In this document: positions 44,169 to 53,343 of the stretch, piece after piece | Layout of the letters: each line of letters starts with the position of its first letter | How positions within the stretch are numbered: position 1 is the stretch's first letter | Source of the DNA: Erysipelotrichaceae bacterium | Lineage (GTDB): Bacteria > Bacillota_I > Bacilli_A > Erysipelotrichales > Erysipelotrichaceae | DNA: 64,000 nt | Assembly (NCBI GenBank): GCA_017445225.1 | Contig: JAFSUN010000014.1 | Span: 45,217 to 109,216, forward strand | Direction of reading: 5' to 3' | Program-made: the position numbers and the translations under genes | The notes under the pieces: model-generated | Seen by the model: only the letters and a program-made list of their open reading frames with translations | Database searches by the model: none | What the model was told of the DNA's origin: nothing

Positions 44169-44964
44169 CACTAATACCTCTCTTCTTTTTTTCTTTGATA
44201 AGTGGAACCACATTTACAATGGTTAACGTAATGGTAACGATGACAACGATGATTGTCGATAAAGCGTTGATCGTTGGATTGATACGCTTGATTGCTGAAT
44301 AAACGTAGATGGCAATGTTACTGACCTTCGGTCCGGAAGTAAAGAAGCTGATGACGAAGTCGTCGAAGCTCATGGTGAAGGCGATCAGGGCACCGGAGAG
44401 AATGCTTCCCCTTAACTGGGGAATGATCACCTTGGTCAGAGCCTGGAATGGAGTCGCTCCCAGGTCCAGAGCCGCTTCTGCCAGATTGTCATCCAACTGC
44501 CTTAACCGCGGCATTACCGTAAGGATCACGTAGGGAATGCAGAACGAGACATGCGCCAGGAGAATGGTTGCAAACCCCTTCTGAACACCCAGGGAACTGA
44601 ACAGCAGCATGAAGCCGATGGCAGTAACGATATCCGGATTCATCATCGGGATGTCGTTGATCTGCAGCACCACGGCCTTGAGCACCTTATTGCTCTTGGA
44701 CAGGCCGATGGCGGTCAGAGTACCGACGATCGTTGATATGATGGTGGCCAGCACCGCAATGATCAGGGTGTAGTAGATGGCTTCCCTTACGGAGCGGGAT
44801 TCAAACATCTTCTGATACCACTGCAAGGAGAAACCGGAGAATTTCGTCAGGCTCTTCGATTCATTGAAACTGAAGAGGATGACATAGAATATCGGCAGAT
44901 AGAAGAACAGCATGACCAGCCACAGAAAGCTGTTTGACAGGATTTTCTTCAGTTTTTTCATCAT
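44149..44964 (-). CDS. potC: Polyamine ABC transporter permease PotC
   Basis: The 271-residue permease has six predicted membrane segments, starting with FLWLVMLFFYLPIFYVILFSF, and the EAA loop EAALDLGATPFQALTKVIIPQL that docks to the ATPase. It overlaps potB by four bases (ATGA). It forms the membrane channel together with PotB. Confidence 0.95.
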   Translation of the reverse strand: MMKKLKKILSNSFLWLVMLFFYLPIFYVILFSFNESKSLTKFSGFSLQWYQKMFESRSVREAIYYTLIIAVLATIISTIVGTLTAIGLSKSNKVLKAVVLQINDIPMMNPDIVTAIGFMLLFSSLGVQKGFATILLAHVSFCIPYVILTVMPRLRQLDDNLAEAALDLGATPFQALTKVIIPQLRGSILSGALIAFTMSFDDFVISFFTSGPKVSNIAIYVYSAIKRINPTINALSTIIVVIVTITLTIVNVVPLIKEKKKRGISDEKVSA

Positions 44965-45743
44965 GCTTCCTCCCCTGTCTTCTTTTCCATCTTCTTGGTA
45001 ACAAACATGGACAGGATGATTACCAGAGCCATGATCAGAGATATGGCGCTGCCGTAGTTCCAGTTGCCAACGGAGATGAAGTAATTTTCAATCAGGTTAC
45101 CGATCAGTACATAGCTGCCGCCTCCCAGTAATTTCGGGATGAAGAAGCTGGAAACGGCCGGCAGGAATACCAGGGTTATTCCGGAAATGACGCCGGGAAT
45201 TGACAGAGGCAAGGTGACCCGTAAGAAGGTCTGAATCTCGTCAGCTCCCAGATCCTTGGCAGCGGTCAGCAGATTTCTGTCCAGTTTGCTCAGGGAGGTA
45301 TGGATCTGCAGGATCATGAACGGCAGGAAGTTGTATACCATGCCGACCATGACGTTGATCTCAGCATCAAATTCGAAATATGAGAGAATACCCTTCCAGG
45401 AATAGGTCCTGATAAGCATGTTGATCCACATCGGCAGCGTGATCAGCAGAACGATGAAGGTCTGAACCTTTTCGGATTGCTGAGCAATGATGTAGGCGGC
45501 CGGATAGCCGATCAGAATGCAGATGACGGTTGTATAGAACGCTATCTTAAGTGATCTCGCCAGAACCATCGGGAAGATGGAATCGGAGAAGAACTTGGCA
45601 AAGTTTTCAAAGGTGAAATGCAGGGTGATGATGCTGTTTCCCTCAACCGTAAAGGCATACAGGAAGATCAGCAGCATCGGTGCCACCACGAACACCGATA
45701 TCCAGGCTATGTAAGGCCAGGTCAGTTTGGAGAAGGTCTTCAT
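44961..45743 (-). CDS. potB: Polyamine ABC transporter permease PotB
   Basis: The 260-residue permease has six membrane segments (first at about 10-30) and the EAA-type loop TAAKDLGADEIQTFLRVTLP. It begins four bases after potA and partners with PotC. Confidence 0.95.
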   Translation of the reverse strand: MKTFSKLTWPYIAWISVFVVAPMLLIFLYAFTVEGNSIITLHFTFENFAKFFSDSIFPMVLARSLKIAFYTTVICILIGYPAAYIIAQQSEKVQTFIVLLITLPMWINMLIRTYSWKGILSYFEFDAEINVMVGMVYNFLPFMILQIHTSLSKLDRNLLTAAKDLGADEIQTFLRVTLPLSIPGVISGITLVFLPAVSSFFIPKLLGGGSYVLIGNLIENYFISVGNWNYGSAISLIMALVIILSMFVTKKMEKKTGEEA

Positions 45744-45746
45744 GTT

Positions 45747-47315
45747 CTAGTACCCCATCTTGCTCATGACATGGATGTCTTCCGGGGTGAACATCAGATC
45801 GACCTTGCGTCCTTCCTCCACGTTCTTGGTGGTATGGACCTTGAATTCATGGCCCTGAACGGCATAGGTGATCTTGTAGTCGCCTTCACTGATGTTCTCT
45901 TCATCGAAATCATAGATGACGTCGTAGATCTCGATCGGCTTGCCGGTTTCCAGATCCCAGGCTTCGGCCTTGGCCCAGATGCATAAATCGGTATCCAGAG
46001 CGATGCTTTCCTTCAGTTCATCAGCGGTGATGAAGAAGTCGAAGGCGGCAACGCCGACACCCTGCTTGTCATCCTCAGTATACTTGGGTTCCATGACATA
46101 GGCCTTGATGGTGATGCTGGTATCCTTGGCGGTAGAGAAGGTCACCTCATAGGTTCCCGGCTCCGCCTTGATGTCGTATTCGACATTGCGGATCGACAGC
46201 AGCTCATCTTCCTCGTCCCAGGCCTGGGCATTGGCACGGGCAATGACTTCGTAATCGGTGAGTTTTTCAACGTCTTCCAGGTCCATGTAGAAGTCATTGG
46301 CGCTGATCTTTTCACCGGCTTCAGCATTGGTCAGGTCGTGGTTGGCGGTGACATGCATGGTTACGGTCTTGGAAGCGCCGGAGACAGTCTGAACGGTGAC
46401 TTCATTGTGCAGTCCCTTGAACAGAACGAACTTGACTTCACCGGGGATCAGGCCCTTGCCCCTTTCCACGATTTCGAGGTCTTCCGGTCTGATCATGACA
46501 TCGACCGGTTCGTTGCGGCGGAAGCCGAAGTCCACGCACTTATAGTCCTTGTCATCAAAGGATACCAGATAGTCATCCTTCATGACACCGTCGAAGATGT
46601 TGCTTTCACCGATGAAGTGTGCGACATATTCGTTAATTGGTTCGTTATAGATCTCGGTTGGAGTACCGATCTGAATGATGTTGCCGTCCTTCATGACGAC
46701 GATCTTGTCACTCATGGTCAGGGCTTCTTCTTGGTCGTGAGTTACGAAGATGAAGGTAATGCCGACTTCCTGCTGAATCCTCTTCAGCTCGTACTGCATT
46801 TCCTTTCTTAAGGCCTTGTCCAGGGCGCTTAACGGTTCGTCCAGCAGCAGAACATACGGTTCATTTACCAGAGCTCTGGCAATGGCAACACGCTGCTGCT
46901 GACCGCCGGAGAGCAGATTGACGTCACGGTCGCCATAGCCTTCCAGGCCGATCAGCGACAGCATTCTGTTGACCTTCTGGTCAATGACGTCCTTGGACTG
47001 CTTCTTGATCTTCAGACCGAAGGCAATGTTATCATAGACGTTCAGATGAGGGAACAGAGCATACCTCTGGAAGACGGTGTTTACCTCCCTCTTGTAGGCG
47101 GGAACCTTGGAAATGTCTTCACCGTCGAAGATGACCTCACCTTCATCGGCATCCAGGAAGCCGCCCAGGATCCTTAACAGCGTGGTCTTGCCGCAGCCGG
47201 AAGGTCCCAGCAGCGTCACGAACTCATTCTCATAGATATCCAGGTTAATTCCCTTTAAGACGACATTTCCGTCAAATGACTTGACGATATTGCGAAATTC
47301 AATCAGCTTTTTCAT
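45747..47315 (-). CDS. potA: Polyamine ABC transporter ATPase PotA with large C-terminal insertion
   Basis: The N-terminal 240 residues are a normal ATPase: Walker A GPSGCGKT (37-44), Q-loop [10 protein letters not shown], signature LSGGQQQR (135-142), Walker B LLLDEP and switch His193. At 522 residues it is about 150 longer than usual PotA (about 370). The TOBE-type domain ([23 protein letters not shown]) is interrupted near residue 320 by about 165 residues, then resumes with HEFKVHTT and ends FTPEDIHVM. The insert contains two related units (about 337-407 and 425-488) sharing an A(Q/E)AWD motif and a beta-rich tail, resembling Ig-like strands. It could sense polyamine or regulate transport; this is inference. 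Confidence 0.93.
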   Translation of the reverse strand: MKKLIEFRNIVKSFDGNVVLKGINLDIYENEFVTLLGPSGCGKTTLLRILGGFLDADEGEVIFDGEDISKVPAYKREVNTVFQRYALFPHLNVYDNIAFGLKIKKQSKDVIDQKVNRMLSLIGLEGYGDRDVNLLSGGQQQRVAIARALVNEPYVLLLDEPLSALDKALRKEMQYELKRIQQEVGITFIFVTHDQEEALTMSDKIVVMKDGNIIQIGTPTEIYNEPINEYVAHFIGESNIFDGVMKDDYLVSFDDKDYKCVDFGFRRNEPVDVMIRPEDLEIVERGKGLIPGEVKFVLFKGLHNEVTVQTVSGASKTVTMHVTANHDLTNAEAGEKISANDFYMDLEDVEKLTDYEVIARANAQAWDEEDELLSIRNVEYDIKAEPGTYEVTFSTAKDTSITIKAYVMEPKYTEDDKQGVGVAAFDFFITADELKESIALDTDLCIWAKAEAWDLETGKPIEIYDVIYDFDEENISEGDYKITYAVQGHEFKVHTTKNVEEGRKVDLMFTPEDIHVMSKMGY

Positions 47316-47337
47316 AATTCTATCCCCTCATAAATGC

Positions 47338-47880
47338 TTAGAAAAGCGGCGGTGTGGATACCCACAGTATTCTTGCTTCGGTTTTGCCGGTATTGACCAG
47401 GCAATGGCGGAAGTCGCCCTTGATGTAGAAGGTCTCTCCCTTTTTGACGGTATGGCTGCCCATTACCGTAAGATTCTGCAGTTCGATCCGGCCCTGCAGG
47501 ACATATCCGAGTTCTTCACCCTCATGCGGATCGATGATGCGGCTGCTTCCTCCCGGAGCCAGGGTAAGTAAGATCGGTTCCATCTTATTCTTCTGCGCAC
47601 TCGGAACGATGTAGGTGATCGTCATCTGATCCCTTTCATCGACCGAATAATCCTGTTCCGTATAGGTTATCTTGGCGGTTTCATCACTGTCTCTGAAGAA
47701 ATCTGCCAGGGAAACGCCGAGAACTTCAACGATGTCTTCCAGCGTCGCGATCGACGGTGAGGACAGGTTTCTTTCCAGCTGGGAAAGGAAACCCTTCGTA
47801 AGTTCCGTGCGGCTGGCCAGTTCTTCAAGCGTCATGCCGCTTTTGATCCTGAGCTGTTTTACTCTCTTACCCAGATCCAT
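47338..47880 (-). CDS. XRE-family regulator with cupin domain (PuuR-like)
   Basis: The 180-residue protein has an N-terminal helix-turn-helix (LRIKSGMTLEELASRTELTK, FLSQLERNLSSPSIATLEDI) and a C-terminal cupin_2 domain (HEGEELGYVLQGRIEL, KKGETFYIKGDFRHCLVNTG). This is the layout of PuuR and related polyamine or sugar-acid sensors. It is the first gene of the pot operon, 22 bases before potA, so it probably regulates its own operon by binding a polyamine or related ligand. Confidence 0.9.
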   Translation of the reverse strand: MDLGKRVKQLRIKSGMTLEELASRTELTKGFLSQLERNLSSPSIATLEDIVEVLGVSLADFFRDSDETAKITYTEQDYSVDERDQMTITYIVPSAQKNKMEPILLTLAPGGSSRIIDPHEGEELGYVLQGRIELQNLTVMGSHTVKKGETFYIKGDFRHCLVNTGKTEARILWVSTPPLF

Positions 47881-47895
47881 GAGACACCTCCTTCT

Positions 47896-47935
47896 GTTGT
47901 TTTGTATTACTTAACAAAAAGTTAAATCCAACAAC
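47896..47935. promoter_or_regulatory. Nested inverted repeats, candidate operator of the pot operon
   Basis: Inner dyad TTAAC-AAAAA-GTTAA (47911-47925) and outer GTTGTT/AACAAC (47896-47901 and 47930-47935). They lie between the -10 box and the regulator start codon, a position suited to repression. Confidence 0.55.
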
Positions 47936-47941
47936 AATGGT

Positions 47942-47969
47942 ATTATAGTACATTTCCGGCAGTATGCAA
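47942..47969 (-). promoter_or_regulatory. Promoter of the pot operon
   Basis: Minus strand TTGCAT, 16 bases, TATAAT, upstream of the nested dyads. Confidence 0.7.
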
Positions 47970-48029
47970 TACCTTTGTTTGATTTTTCTAAAAAAAATAT
48001 TTACCATTATCAAACATTTCGCACAAGAA

Positions 48030-48051
48030 AAGATCTGCTCTCACAGATCTT
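48030..48051 (-). terminator. rlmD terminator
   Basis: AAGATCTG / CAGATCTT 8-bp stem with a six-base loop and TTCTT tail on the minus strand, right after the rlmD stop. Confidence 0.75.
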
Positions 48052-48053
48052 CA

Positions 48054-49352
48054 TCACTTCTTCTTTCTGGTCAGCCGGACGATGGCTTCCACATTGGCCG
48101 TCTGCGGGAACATGTCCAGCGGAACGACTCTTTCGATCCGGAAGTTCTTCAGGCGGGCAATGTTCTTGCCCAGGGTCGCCGGGTTGCAGGATACATAGAT
48201 CATCTTTTCCAGTGAACTTTCATTGATGACATCCAGCAACCGGTCATCGAGGCCGCTTCTCGGCGGGTCAACGACCAGGGTGTCGGCCCTTCCTTCCTCC
48301 AGCAGCCTTACCGTTTCCTTGGCAGCATCACTGCAGATGAATTCGGCATTGGTAATGCCGTTAGCGGCGGCATTGCTCTGCGCATCTTCAATGGCACTGG
48401 CATTGATGTCGATGCCGGTGACCTTCAGGCATTTCTGCGCCAGCAACAGCGAGATCAGTCCGGTTCCGCAATAGGCTTCAATCACCACTTCATGGCCATC
48501 CGTCATCTCTCTGACGGTCCCGTACAGTTTTTCCGCCTGCTCCCGGTTGAGCTGGAAGAAGGCCTGCGGCTGCAGGGACAGGTTCAGATCCATCATCTTC
48601 AGGCTGATGTTTCTATCTCCCCAAAGCAGCTTAAGGCTGTCCGGCATCATCGATACCGGATCCTTCTGGGTATTGATCCCCTGGAACAGTCCGGTCACTC
48701 CCGGGATCCGGCTGATCTGACTGATGGCCTTTTCCGGTATTTCCGTATTGCCGGTGATCAGGACGACCTGATACTGCCGGAAGCCGCGGATCATCAGATG
48801 CCTGATCCCCTTCTTATCCTTATAACCGCCCAGGCGGCATTCGTTGAGCACAGACAGGACCTGCTTTCTGACCGCTTCCAGTTTCTGATCATGCAGAGGA
48901 CATTCTTCGATGATGACCGGGATGTTGGTTCCCTGGCGGTACATGGCATTGAAGAGCTGTCCGTTGCGTTCCACCACCGGCAGGTTGGCCTTGTTGCGGT
49001 AGCCGAAGATGTGCTCGCATTCCACGGTCTTTTCGATCGGTCCGTGATAGCCGGCATACTTGCCAAGCGCTTCCTTCAGAAGCTGTTGCTTGTAGTAGAG
49101 CTGGCGGGGATATCGGATCGGCATCAGTGCACAGCCGCCACAGGCTCTCTGTTTGCGGCAGCGGGCCAGGATCCGGTCTTCGGACTTTTCCACGACCTCG
49201 GTCAGTTCAGCCGTGGCATAACTGCCATGATCTCTGACCTCGATGACTTCGGCCCTTTCCCCGGGCAGGCATCCCGGCACGAAAACCGGCTTGCCATTCA
49301 GATATCCGATGCCTTCACCGTTTATTCCCATCTTGATTATCTTTAATTCCAT
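48054..49352 (-). CDS. rlmD: 23S rRNA (uracil-5-)-methyltransferase, RlmD/TrmA class
   Basis: The 432-residue protein has an N-terminal TRAM domain (residues about 1-55), iron-sulfur cysteines in CRKQRACGGC with a later Cys in EECPL, and a SAM domain (QPQAFFQLNREQAEKLY, EAYCGTGLISLLLA, VVDPPRSGLD) with nucleophile VSCNPATLGKN. It makes 5-methyluridine in 23S rRNA; Bacillota often have a dual-site RlmCD, so the exact site is open. GGAGG lies 8 bases before the ATG. Confidence 0.92.
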   Translation of the reverse strand: MELKIIKMGINGEGIGYLNGKPVFVPGCLPGERAEVIEVRDHGSYATAELTEVVEKSEDRILARCRKQRACGGCALMPIRYPRQLYYKQQLLKEALGKYAGYHGPIEKTVECEHIFGYRNKANLPVVERNGQLFNAMYRQGTNIPVIIEECPLHDQKLEAVRKQVLSVLNECRLGGYKDKKGIRHLMIRGFRQYQVVLITGNTEIPEKAISQISRIPGVTGLFQGINTQKDPVSMMPDSLKLLWGDRNISLKMMDLNLSLQPQAFFQLNREQAEKLYGTVREMTDGHEVVIEAYCGTGLISLLLAQKCLKVTGIDINASAIEDAQSNAAANGITNAEFICSDAAKETVRLLEEGRADTLVVDPPRSGLDDRLLDVINESSLEKMIYVSCNPATLGKNIARLKNFRIERVVPLDMFPQTANVEAIVRLTRKKK

Positions 49353-49388
49353 TGCGGCATCCTCCCGTTACAAAGCGAAAGCGGCAAA

Positions 49389-49772
49389 TTAATTACTTAC
49401 CGCCCAATCGGGAATGTTCTTCCCTCTTCTGATTATCACTGTTTTCTGAAAGTCCGTCTGATTCAGAAACTGCAGGATCTGCGTTTCTTCTTCCGCAGAA
49501 CATCTGACGATCAGTTTCACATCAACGTCCTTTTTCAGGATGTCGGCACAAACGACAACTGCCTGCACCTTCAGAGAACCGCCGGTTCCCTCAAAGACAT
49601 CAATGCGCAGTTCCTCGCTTTCCCCACTGTCCAGATAGCCGTAATTGACCGGATAGACCAGATTCGAGTACAAAGGATGGACCGAATCCCTGGGTCTGTC
49701 GATCTTTACGCCGCAGGACATATACAGAGTATCTAATTTCTGCCAAAAATAAGCATTGTTTTCAAACTCCAT
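49389..49772 (-). CDS. Inorganic pyrophosphatase-like protein
   Basis: The 127-residue protein starts at ATG 49772, six bases after AGGGGG; a TTG two codons upstream is less likely. HPLYSNLVYPVNYGYLDS matches the YP.NYGY region of soluble family I pyrophosphatases, and the rest follows the short Bacillota PPase-like group (RIDVFEGTGGSLKVQAVVVC, FLNQTDFQKTVIIRRG). The acidic DxDxxD metal cluster of true PPases is reduced to RIDVFEG, so catalytic activity is doubtful. It may hydrolyse or bind another phosphoanhydride. Confidence 0.65.
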   Translation of the reverse strand: MEFENNAYFWQKLDTLYMSCGVKIDRPRDSVHPLYSNLVYPVNYGYLDSGESEELRIDVFEGTGGSLKVQAVVVCADILKKDVDVKLIVRCSAEEETQILQFLNQTDFQKTVIIRRGKNIPDWAVSN

Positions 49773-49862
49773 GATCAACCCCCTGTTTATTCACCTATTA
49801 TATAGCATGAAATTTTTTAAAACAAGGTTTCTGTAAAATTTTTCAAAAAGCTGTAATCCTTT

Positions 49863-50474
49863 TCAACCCCAGTTGTCATATCGGCGCGGTTTTTTAGTCA
49901 GCGGGCAGGCCACATCAGCATAGTAATGATAATGAAGATGCATGACTTCTGCCAGTTCTTCGATCTCATATACGCCATAGACATCCATGGCACTTTCCAC
50001 GATGGCCAGACAGGCCAGGGCATCGCTTCCGGCCTGGTGGTGATTGAAGTCCAGATTCAGATATTCGGCCACGGTATTGAGCTTATGGTTGGCCAGAAAC
50101 GGATAGATCCTTCTTGACAGCGCCACGGTATCCAGATAGGGAAAATCCTCCATCTCGATCCCGTAAACGGTGTTCATCGATCTTAAAACCGTCAGGTCAA
50201 AGGCAGCATTGTGGGCGATCACCACGCTGTCCTCAAAATAACGGTAGATGTCATTGAACACATAGGGCCAGCTTTCGGCATCCGCCACCATCTCGGGGGT
50301 GATGTGATGGATCTGGATGTTGAAGTAATTGAAACTGCTGAAGCGGGGATGGGGTCGGATCAGGATCTCCCGGCTTACCGTCAGTTCACCGTCTTCAAAC
50401 AGCGACAGTCCGATCGAACAGGCTGAGGCCGGAGAACTGTTGGCCGTTTCAAAGTCAATGGCCAGGACCCTCAT
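49863..50474 (-). CDS. DEDDh 3'-5' exonuclease (DnaQ-like)
   Basis: The 203-residue protein contains all DEDDh motifs: Exo I AIDFETAN, Exo II AHNAAFDLTVL and Exo III HHQAGSDALAC. It has no polymerase or BRCT part. Such stand-alone nucleases may proofread or trim DNA or RNA ends. It overlaps the dipeptidase gene by four bases (ATGA). Confidence 0.9.
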   Translation of the reverse strand: MRVLAIDFETANSSPASACSIGLSLFEDGELTVSREILIRPHPRFSSFNYFNIQIHHITPEMVADAESWPYVFNDIYRYFEDSVVIAHNAAFDLTVLRSMNTVYGIEMEDFPYLDTVALSRRIYPFLANHKLNTVAEYLNLDFNHHQAGSDALACLAIVESAMDVYGVYEIEELAEVMHLHYHYYADVACPLTKKPRRYDNWG

Positions 50475-51439
50475 GATCTCACCTGATTGGCTCTTAAGAC
50501 CCTGAGGAAATTGCCGTGGAACATCAGATCAATGTCCTGCTGACTGTACCCTTCCTGCTTCAGGGCTTCATAGAGCAGATGCGTTCTGGTGCAGTCGGAC
50601 ATTCCATTCGGAGTCGGTATGCCATCAAAGTCACTGCCGAGACCGACGGTTTCCACGCCGGCAACGGAAACGATGTGATTGATGTGTCTGACGATCATCG
50701 GGATCTGGTTTTCATCGGTCTTCTCACTGATGAAGTCCGGACAGTAATTGATGCCGGTAATGCCGCCGTTTTCCTTCAGTTTCCGCAGCATGTCATCGGT
50801 CAGATTGCGCGGCACGTTACAGACGGCCCGGGCATTGGAATGGGAAGCCACGATCGGCCTGGTGGCCAGACGGAAGACATCGTAGATGCCGGCATCGTTG
50901 AGATGGGAGACATCGACGATCATGCCCAGCTGCTGCATTTTCCTTACGCACTCGATTCCCAATGGCTTAAGTCCCCTTTCGGTATCGGGACGCATTCCTG
51001 ACTTGTCCATGTAATTGGGATAGGCCAGTTCGTTCTCAAAATTCCAGGTTAAGGTCATCATCCGGACGCCGCGGTCATAGAAATGCTGAAGATTAGCCAG
51101 ATTTCCCTCAAGGGCACCGCCCTCTTCGATCGTCAGCATTCCGCTCATCAAGCCCTTCTCCCAGTTCTCCTCGATCTCATCGGCCGTAGTGACCGGCTTG
51201 ATGACGTCGCTGTTTTCCTGCATGAAGCGGTAAAAGTCATCGATGTAGGAGTCGCAGCTGGCAAAGGGATGAGGATAGGCCTTCAGATACAGGAAGATGG
51301 CAAAACACTGCATCATGTAGTTGCCCTTCTGCATCTTATTCAGAGAGATATGTCCGTCATTTTCCCGGATATCCTTCTTTTCATAAACCAGTTTGGTAAT
51401 GGTATCACAGTGCATGTCGATTACGCCGAATTCCTTCAT
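50471..51439 (-). CDS. M19 family membrane-type dipeptidase
   Basis: The 322-residue protein is a renal-dipeptidase-family (M19) zinc enzyme: VIDMHCDT (His-x-Asp ligands), IEEGGALEG with the bridging Glu, VDVSHLND, IVASHSNARAVC and GLGSDFDGIP. No signal peptide is seen, so it is cytosolic here. It cleaves dipeptides, in some relatives D-amino-acid-containing ones. It is in the middle of a three-gene overlapping operon. Confidence 0.93.
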   Translation of the reverse strand: MKEFGVIDMHCDTITKLVYEKKDIRENDGHISLNKMQKGNYMMQCFAIFLYLKAYPHPFASCDSYIDDFYRFMQENSDVIKPVTTADEIEENWEKGLMSGMLTIEEGGALEGNLANLQHFYDRGVRMMTLTWNFENELAYPNYMDKSGMRPDTERGLKPLGIECVRKMQQLGMIVDVSHLNDAGIYDVFRLATRPIVASHSNARAVCNVPRNLTDDMLRKLKENGGITGINYCPDFISEKTDENQIPMIVRHINHIVSVAGVETVGLGSDFDGIPTPNGMSDCTRTHLLYEALKQEGYSQQDIDLMFHGNFLRVLRANQVRS

Positions 51440-52032
51440 CAGCCCTTAGCCTCCTGGGGATTGTACAGTCCCTCTTTCCTCAGTTCATCTATCACGTCAT
51501 AAACGGTCAGCCCGTTTTCCTCATATCTGATCATCGTACCGACATTGTCGGAATTCATGATGTCGCCGCTCAGGTACATTCCTTCCCTTTCCTCAATGCC
51601 GCTGTCATGGAACATCTGGATGAAGCGATCCGCCTGTTCGCCATAGTTGAGCAGGCTGACCATGTTGAAGCGGGTCTTGTTCAGTTCCTGATGGTTATCC
51701 AGGGAACCGATCCCGAAACCGGTAAAGCCGTCATGCACCAGGATGTTTCCGTATTTTTCAAGCAGCTCCCGCAGCCGGGCCGGTTTCTGATTATCGAGAT
51801 AATAGACCTCGTAAAGGATGTCATCCTCGCTGGATTCGATCAGACCGTGATCCTGAGGAACCTCCAGGCACAGAAACAGATTGTCCTCCTTTACAATGTC
51901 AATGAAGTCCAGGAAAAGCGGCAGGATCTTGCCGGCATTGACATTGGCCAGGATCCGGTCCGCCAGATTGATGTATCCCTCATTAAGCAGCTGTGAATAA
52001 TTCAGGCGGCAGCCTCTGACCATTTCCAGCAT
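51439..52032 (-). CDS. Conserved-looking protein of unknown function
   Basis: The start at 52032 is set by AAGGAGG seven bases upstream and gives 197 residues, with no signal or membrane segment. Visible features are LADRILANVNAGKILPLFLD, LFLCLEVPQDHGLIESSEDD, a VHDGFTGFGIGSL stretch and a C-terminal YDVIDELRKEGLY. I do not recognise the family. Its stop overlaps the dipeptidase start by one base, so it is coupled to peptide catabolism. Confidence 0.8.
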   Translation of the reverse strand: MLEMVRGCRLNYSQLLNEGYINLADRILANVNAGKILPLFLDFIDIVKEDNLFLCLEVPQDHGLIESSEDDILYEVYYLDNQKPARLRELLEKYGNILVHDGFTGFGIGSLDNHQELNKTRFNMVSLLNYGEQADRFIQMFHDSGIEEREGMYLSGDIMNSDNVGTMIRYEENGLTVYDVIDELRKEGLYNPQEAKG

Positions 52033-52097
52033 TTCAATTCCTCCTTTTCCCTGATGTTCTTCTACTATTATAACCTTCACAGGGACAAAAGAAAACC

Positions 52098-52112
52098 GCA
52101 GCCTGAGGCTGC
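52098..52112 (-). terminator. Terminator after tRNA-Trp
   Basis: GCAGCC-TGA-GGCTGC stem followed on the minus strand by GGTTTTCTTTT, directly after the tRNA 3' end. Confidence 0.8.
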
Positions 52113-52119
52113 AGTTTCA

Positions 52120-52193
52120 TGGCAGGGGATAAGTGAATCGAACACTTATCAACGGTTTTGGAGACCGTTGTTTTACCACTAAACTAATCCCCT
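52120..52193 (-). tRNA. tRNA-Trp (anticodon CCA)
   Basis: A complete cloverleaf with encoded CCA: acceptor AGGGGAT/ATCCCCT, discriminator G, anticodon loop CTCCAAA (anticodon CCA) and T arm GTTCGATTC. Confidence 0.97.
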
Positions 52194-52253
52194 ATCAATT
52201 CGCAGTGTCTATTCTATCATAACTCCTGCGGATTGTTCAATGTTTTTTATCGG

Positions 52254-52859
52254 TTATTTGTCCTGAACAATGACCGATCCGTCGGACAGCGTCGGGCCGC
52301 CATACCGGAAGGTAACACCGTCATTTTCGTTGTAGCCGATGACTTCACTGGAATAGGAAGCCAGTGTTACGTCGAAGTCCATTACATAGTAGTACTGATC
52401 CTCGTAAGTCGCTTCCAGCACTGTCGGATTATCCGGTGTCAGGTAGAACAGGAACTCAACTCTTACCGTGTTCTCATCCGAGGTGGAGCCGAACAGATAG
52501 ACATGGTTGCGGCCCCGGTTGGTGGTAACGTAGCCATAGGCATTGTTCGGATAGTACAGCGAACTGGTCGACTCGCAGAAGAAGGAAGCGATGTACTTGT
52601 TCTTGTCAGATTCGATGGTGCCGACATGCATCTGATTTCCGGCGCCGTTGCTGGAACGGGTGAAATAGAAGATGGTCTTGCCGTCATCAAAGTACTTGCT
52701 GTAAACGAGCTTGTAACTGAGCTTCTCGTCAGCTCTCTCAATCTCATCCAGATATCCGGTCGGATACGGATAGAGATAGTTATATGCAAACAGCATTACT
52801 CCGGCATAACACAGAGCGAACGCTATCAGTATTAACAATATCTTTGCGAAAGTCTTCAT
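52254..52859 (-). CDS. Membrane-anchored protein of unknown function
   Basis: The 201-residue product begins with a signal-anchor (FAKILLILIAFALCYAGVMLFAY) followed by an extracytoplasmic, Tyr- and Asp-rich beta-type domain. It has no lipobox cysteine and no sortase motif. No family recognised. A strong own promoter suggests regular expression; the tRNA-Trp gene lies downstream on the same strand with no terminator in between, so it may be read as part of the same transcript. Confidence 0.8.
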   Translation of the reverse strand: MKTFAKILLILIAFALCYAGVMLFAYNYLYPYPTGYLDEIERADEKLSYKLVYSKYFDDGKTIFYFTRSSNGAGNQMHVGTIESDKNKYIASFFCESTSSLYYPNNAYGYVTTNRGRNHVYLFGSTSDENTVRVEFLFYLTPDNPTVLEATYEDQYYYVMDFDVTLASYSSEVIGYNENDGVTFRYGGPTLSDGSVIVQDK

Positions 52860-52888
52860 GCTTACCCTCCAACTTCACATACATTTAG

Positions 52889-52917
52889 ATTATACCTTTT
52901 AATGTTTTTTTGTTCAA
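52889..52917 (-). promoter_or_regulatory. Promoter of the membrane-anchored protein gene
   Basis: Minus strand TTGAAC, 17 bases, TATAAT: a near-consensus sigma-A promoter. Confidence 0.8.
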
Positions 52918-52994
52918 CCTTTTGAAAGCGGGTCATTTTTTGAGGAACTGGCGGGAAGTTTAATATATAATTAATAAGACAGGAGGCTGAACAG

Positions 52995-53330
52995 ATGATC
53001 ATACCCAAGACATTTTCCGACGGAAAGGATTTTGAATCCCTGCTGCTGACCAGCATTCTCGGCACCTTCATCGCCCTGAGGGAAGATCTGATTTCCTTCC
53101 GCCAGGCGGAGAGTTACTGGCTAAGCGACTTCACCGCGGAACTGTTCGAAGAGATCAGCCTCTCCGAGGAGATCATCAGTATCATTCAGGAAGGCATCAA
53201 GCTGAAGGAACTCGACAGTCCTTCCGAGGAATACTTCCGCAAGATCGATGAACTGATCGTTAAGAGCAAGGAGCTCATCAGCCGGTACTATACCGAATAT
53301 GATGAAAATACCTATACGGTAATAAACTAG
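52995..53330 (+). CDS. Small acidic helical protein, unknown
   Basis: The 111-residue ORF starts after AGGAGG and is rich in Glu and Ile/Leu (FEEISLSEEIISIIQEGIKL, KIDELIVKSKELISRYY), likely all-helical and cytosolic. No family recognised. It lies 13 bases before the M20 dipeptidase gene and probably shares its transcript; an AT-rich -10-like TATAAT is at 52966-52971 but without a good -35. Confidence 0.75.
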   Translation: MIIPKTFSDGKDFESLLLTSILGTFIALREDLISFRQAESYWLSDFTAELFEEISLSEEIISIIQEGIKLKELDSPSEEYFRKIDELIVKSKELISRYYTEYDENTYTVIN

Positions 53331-53343
53331 AAAAGAGGATCCT

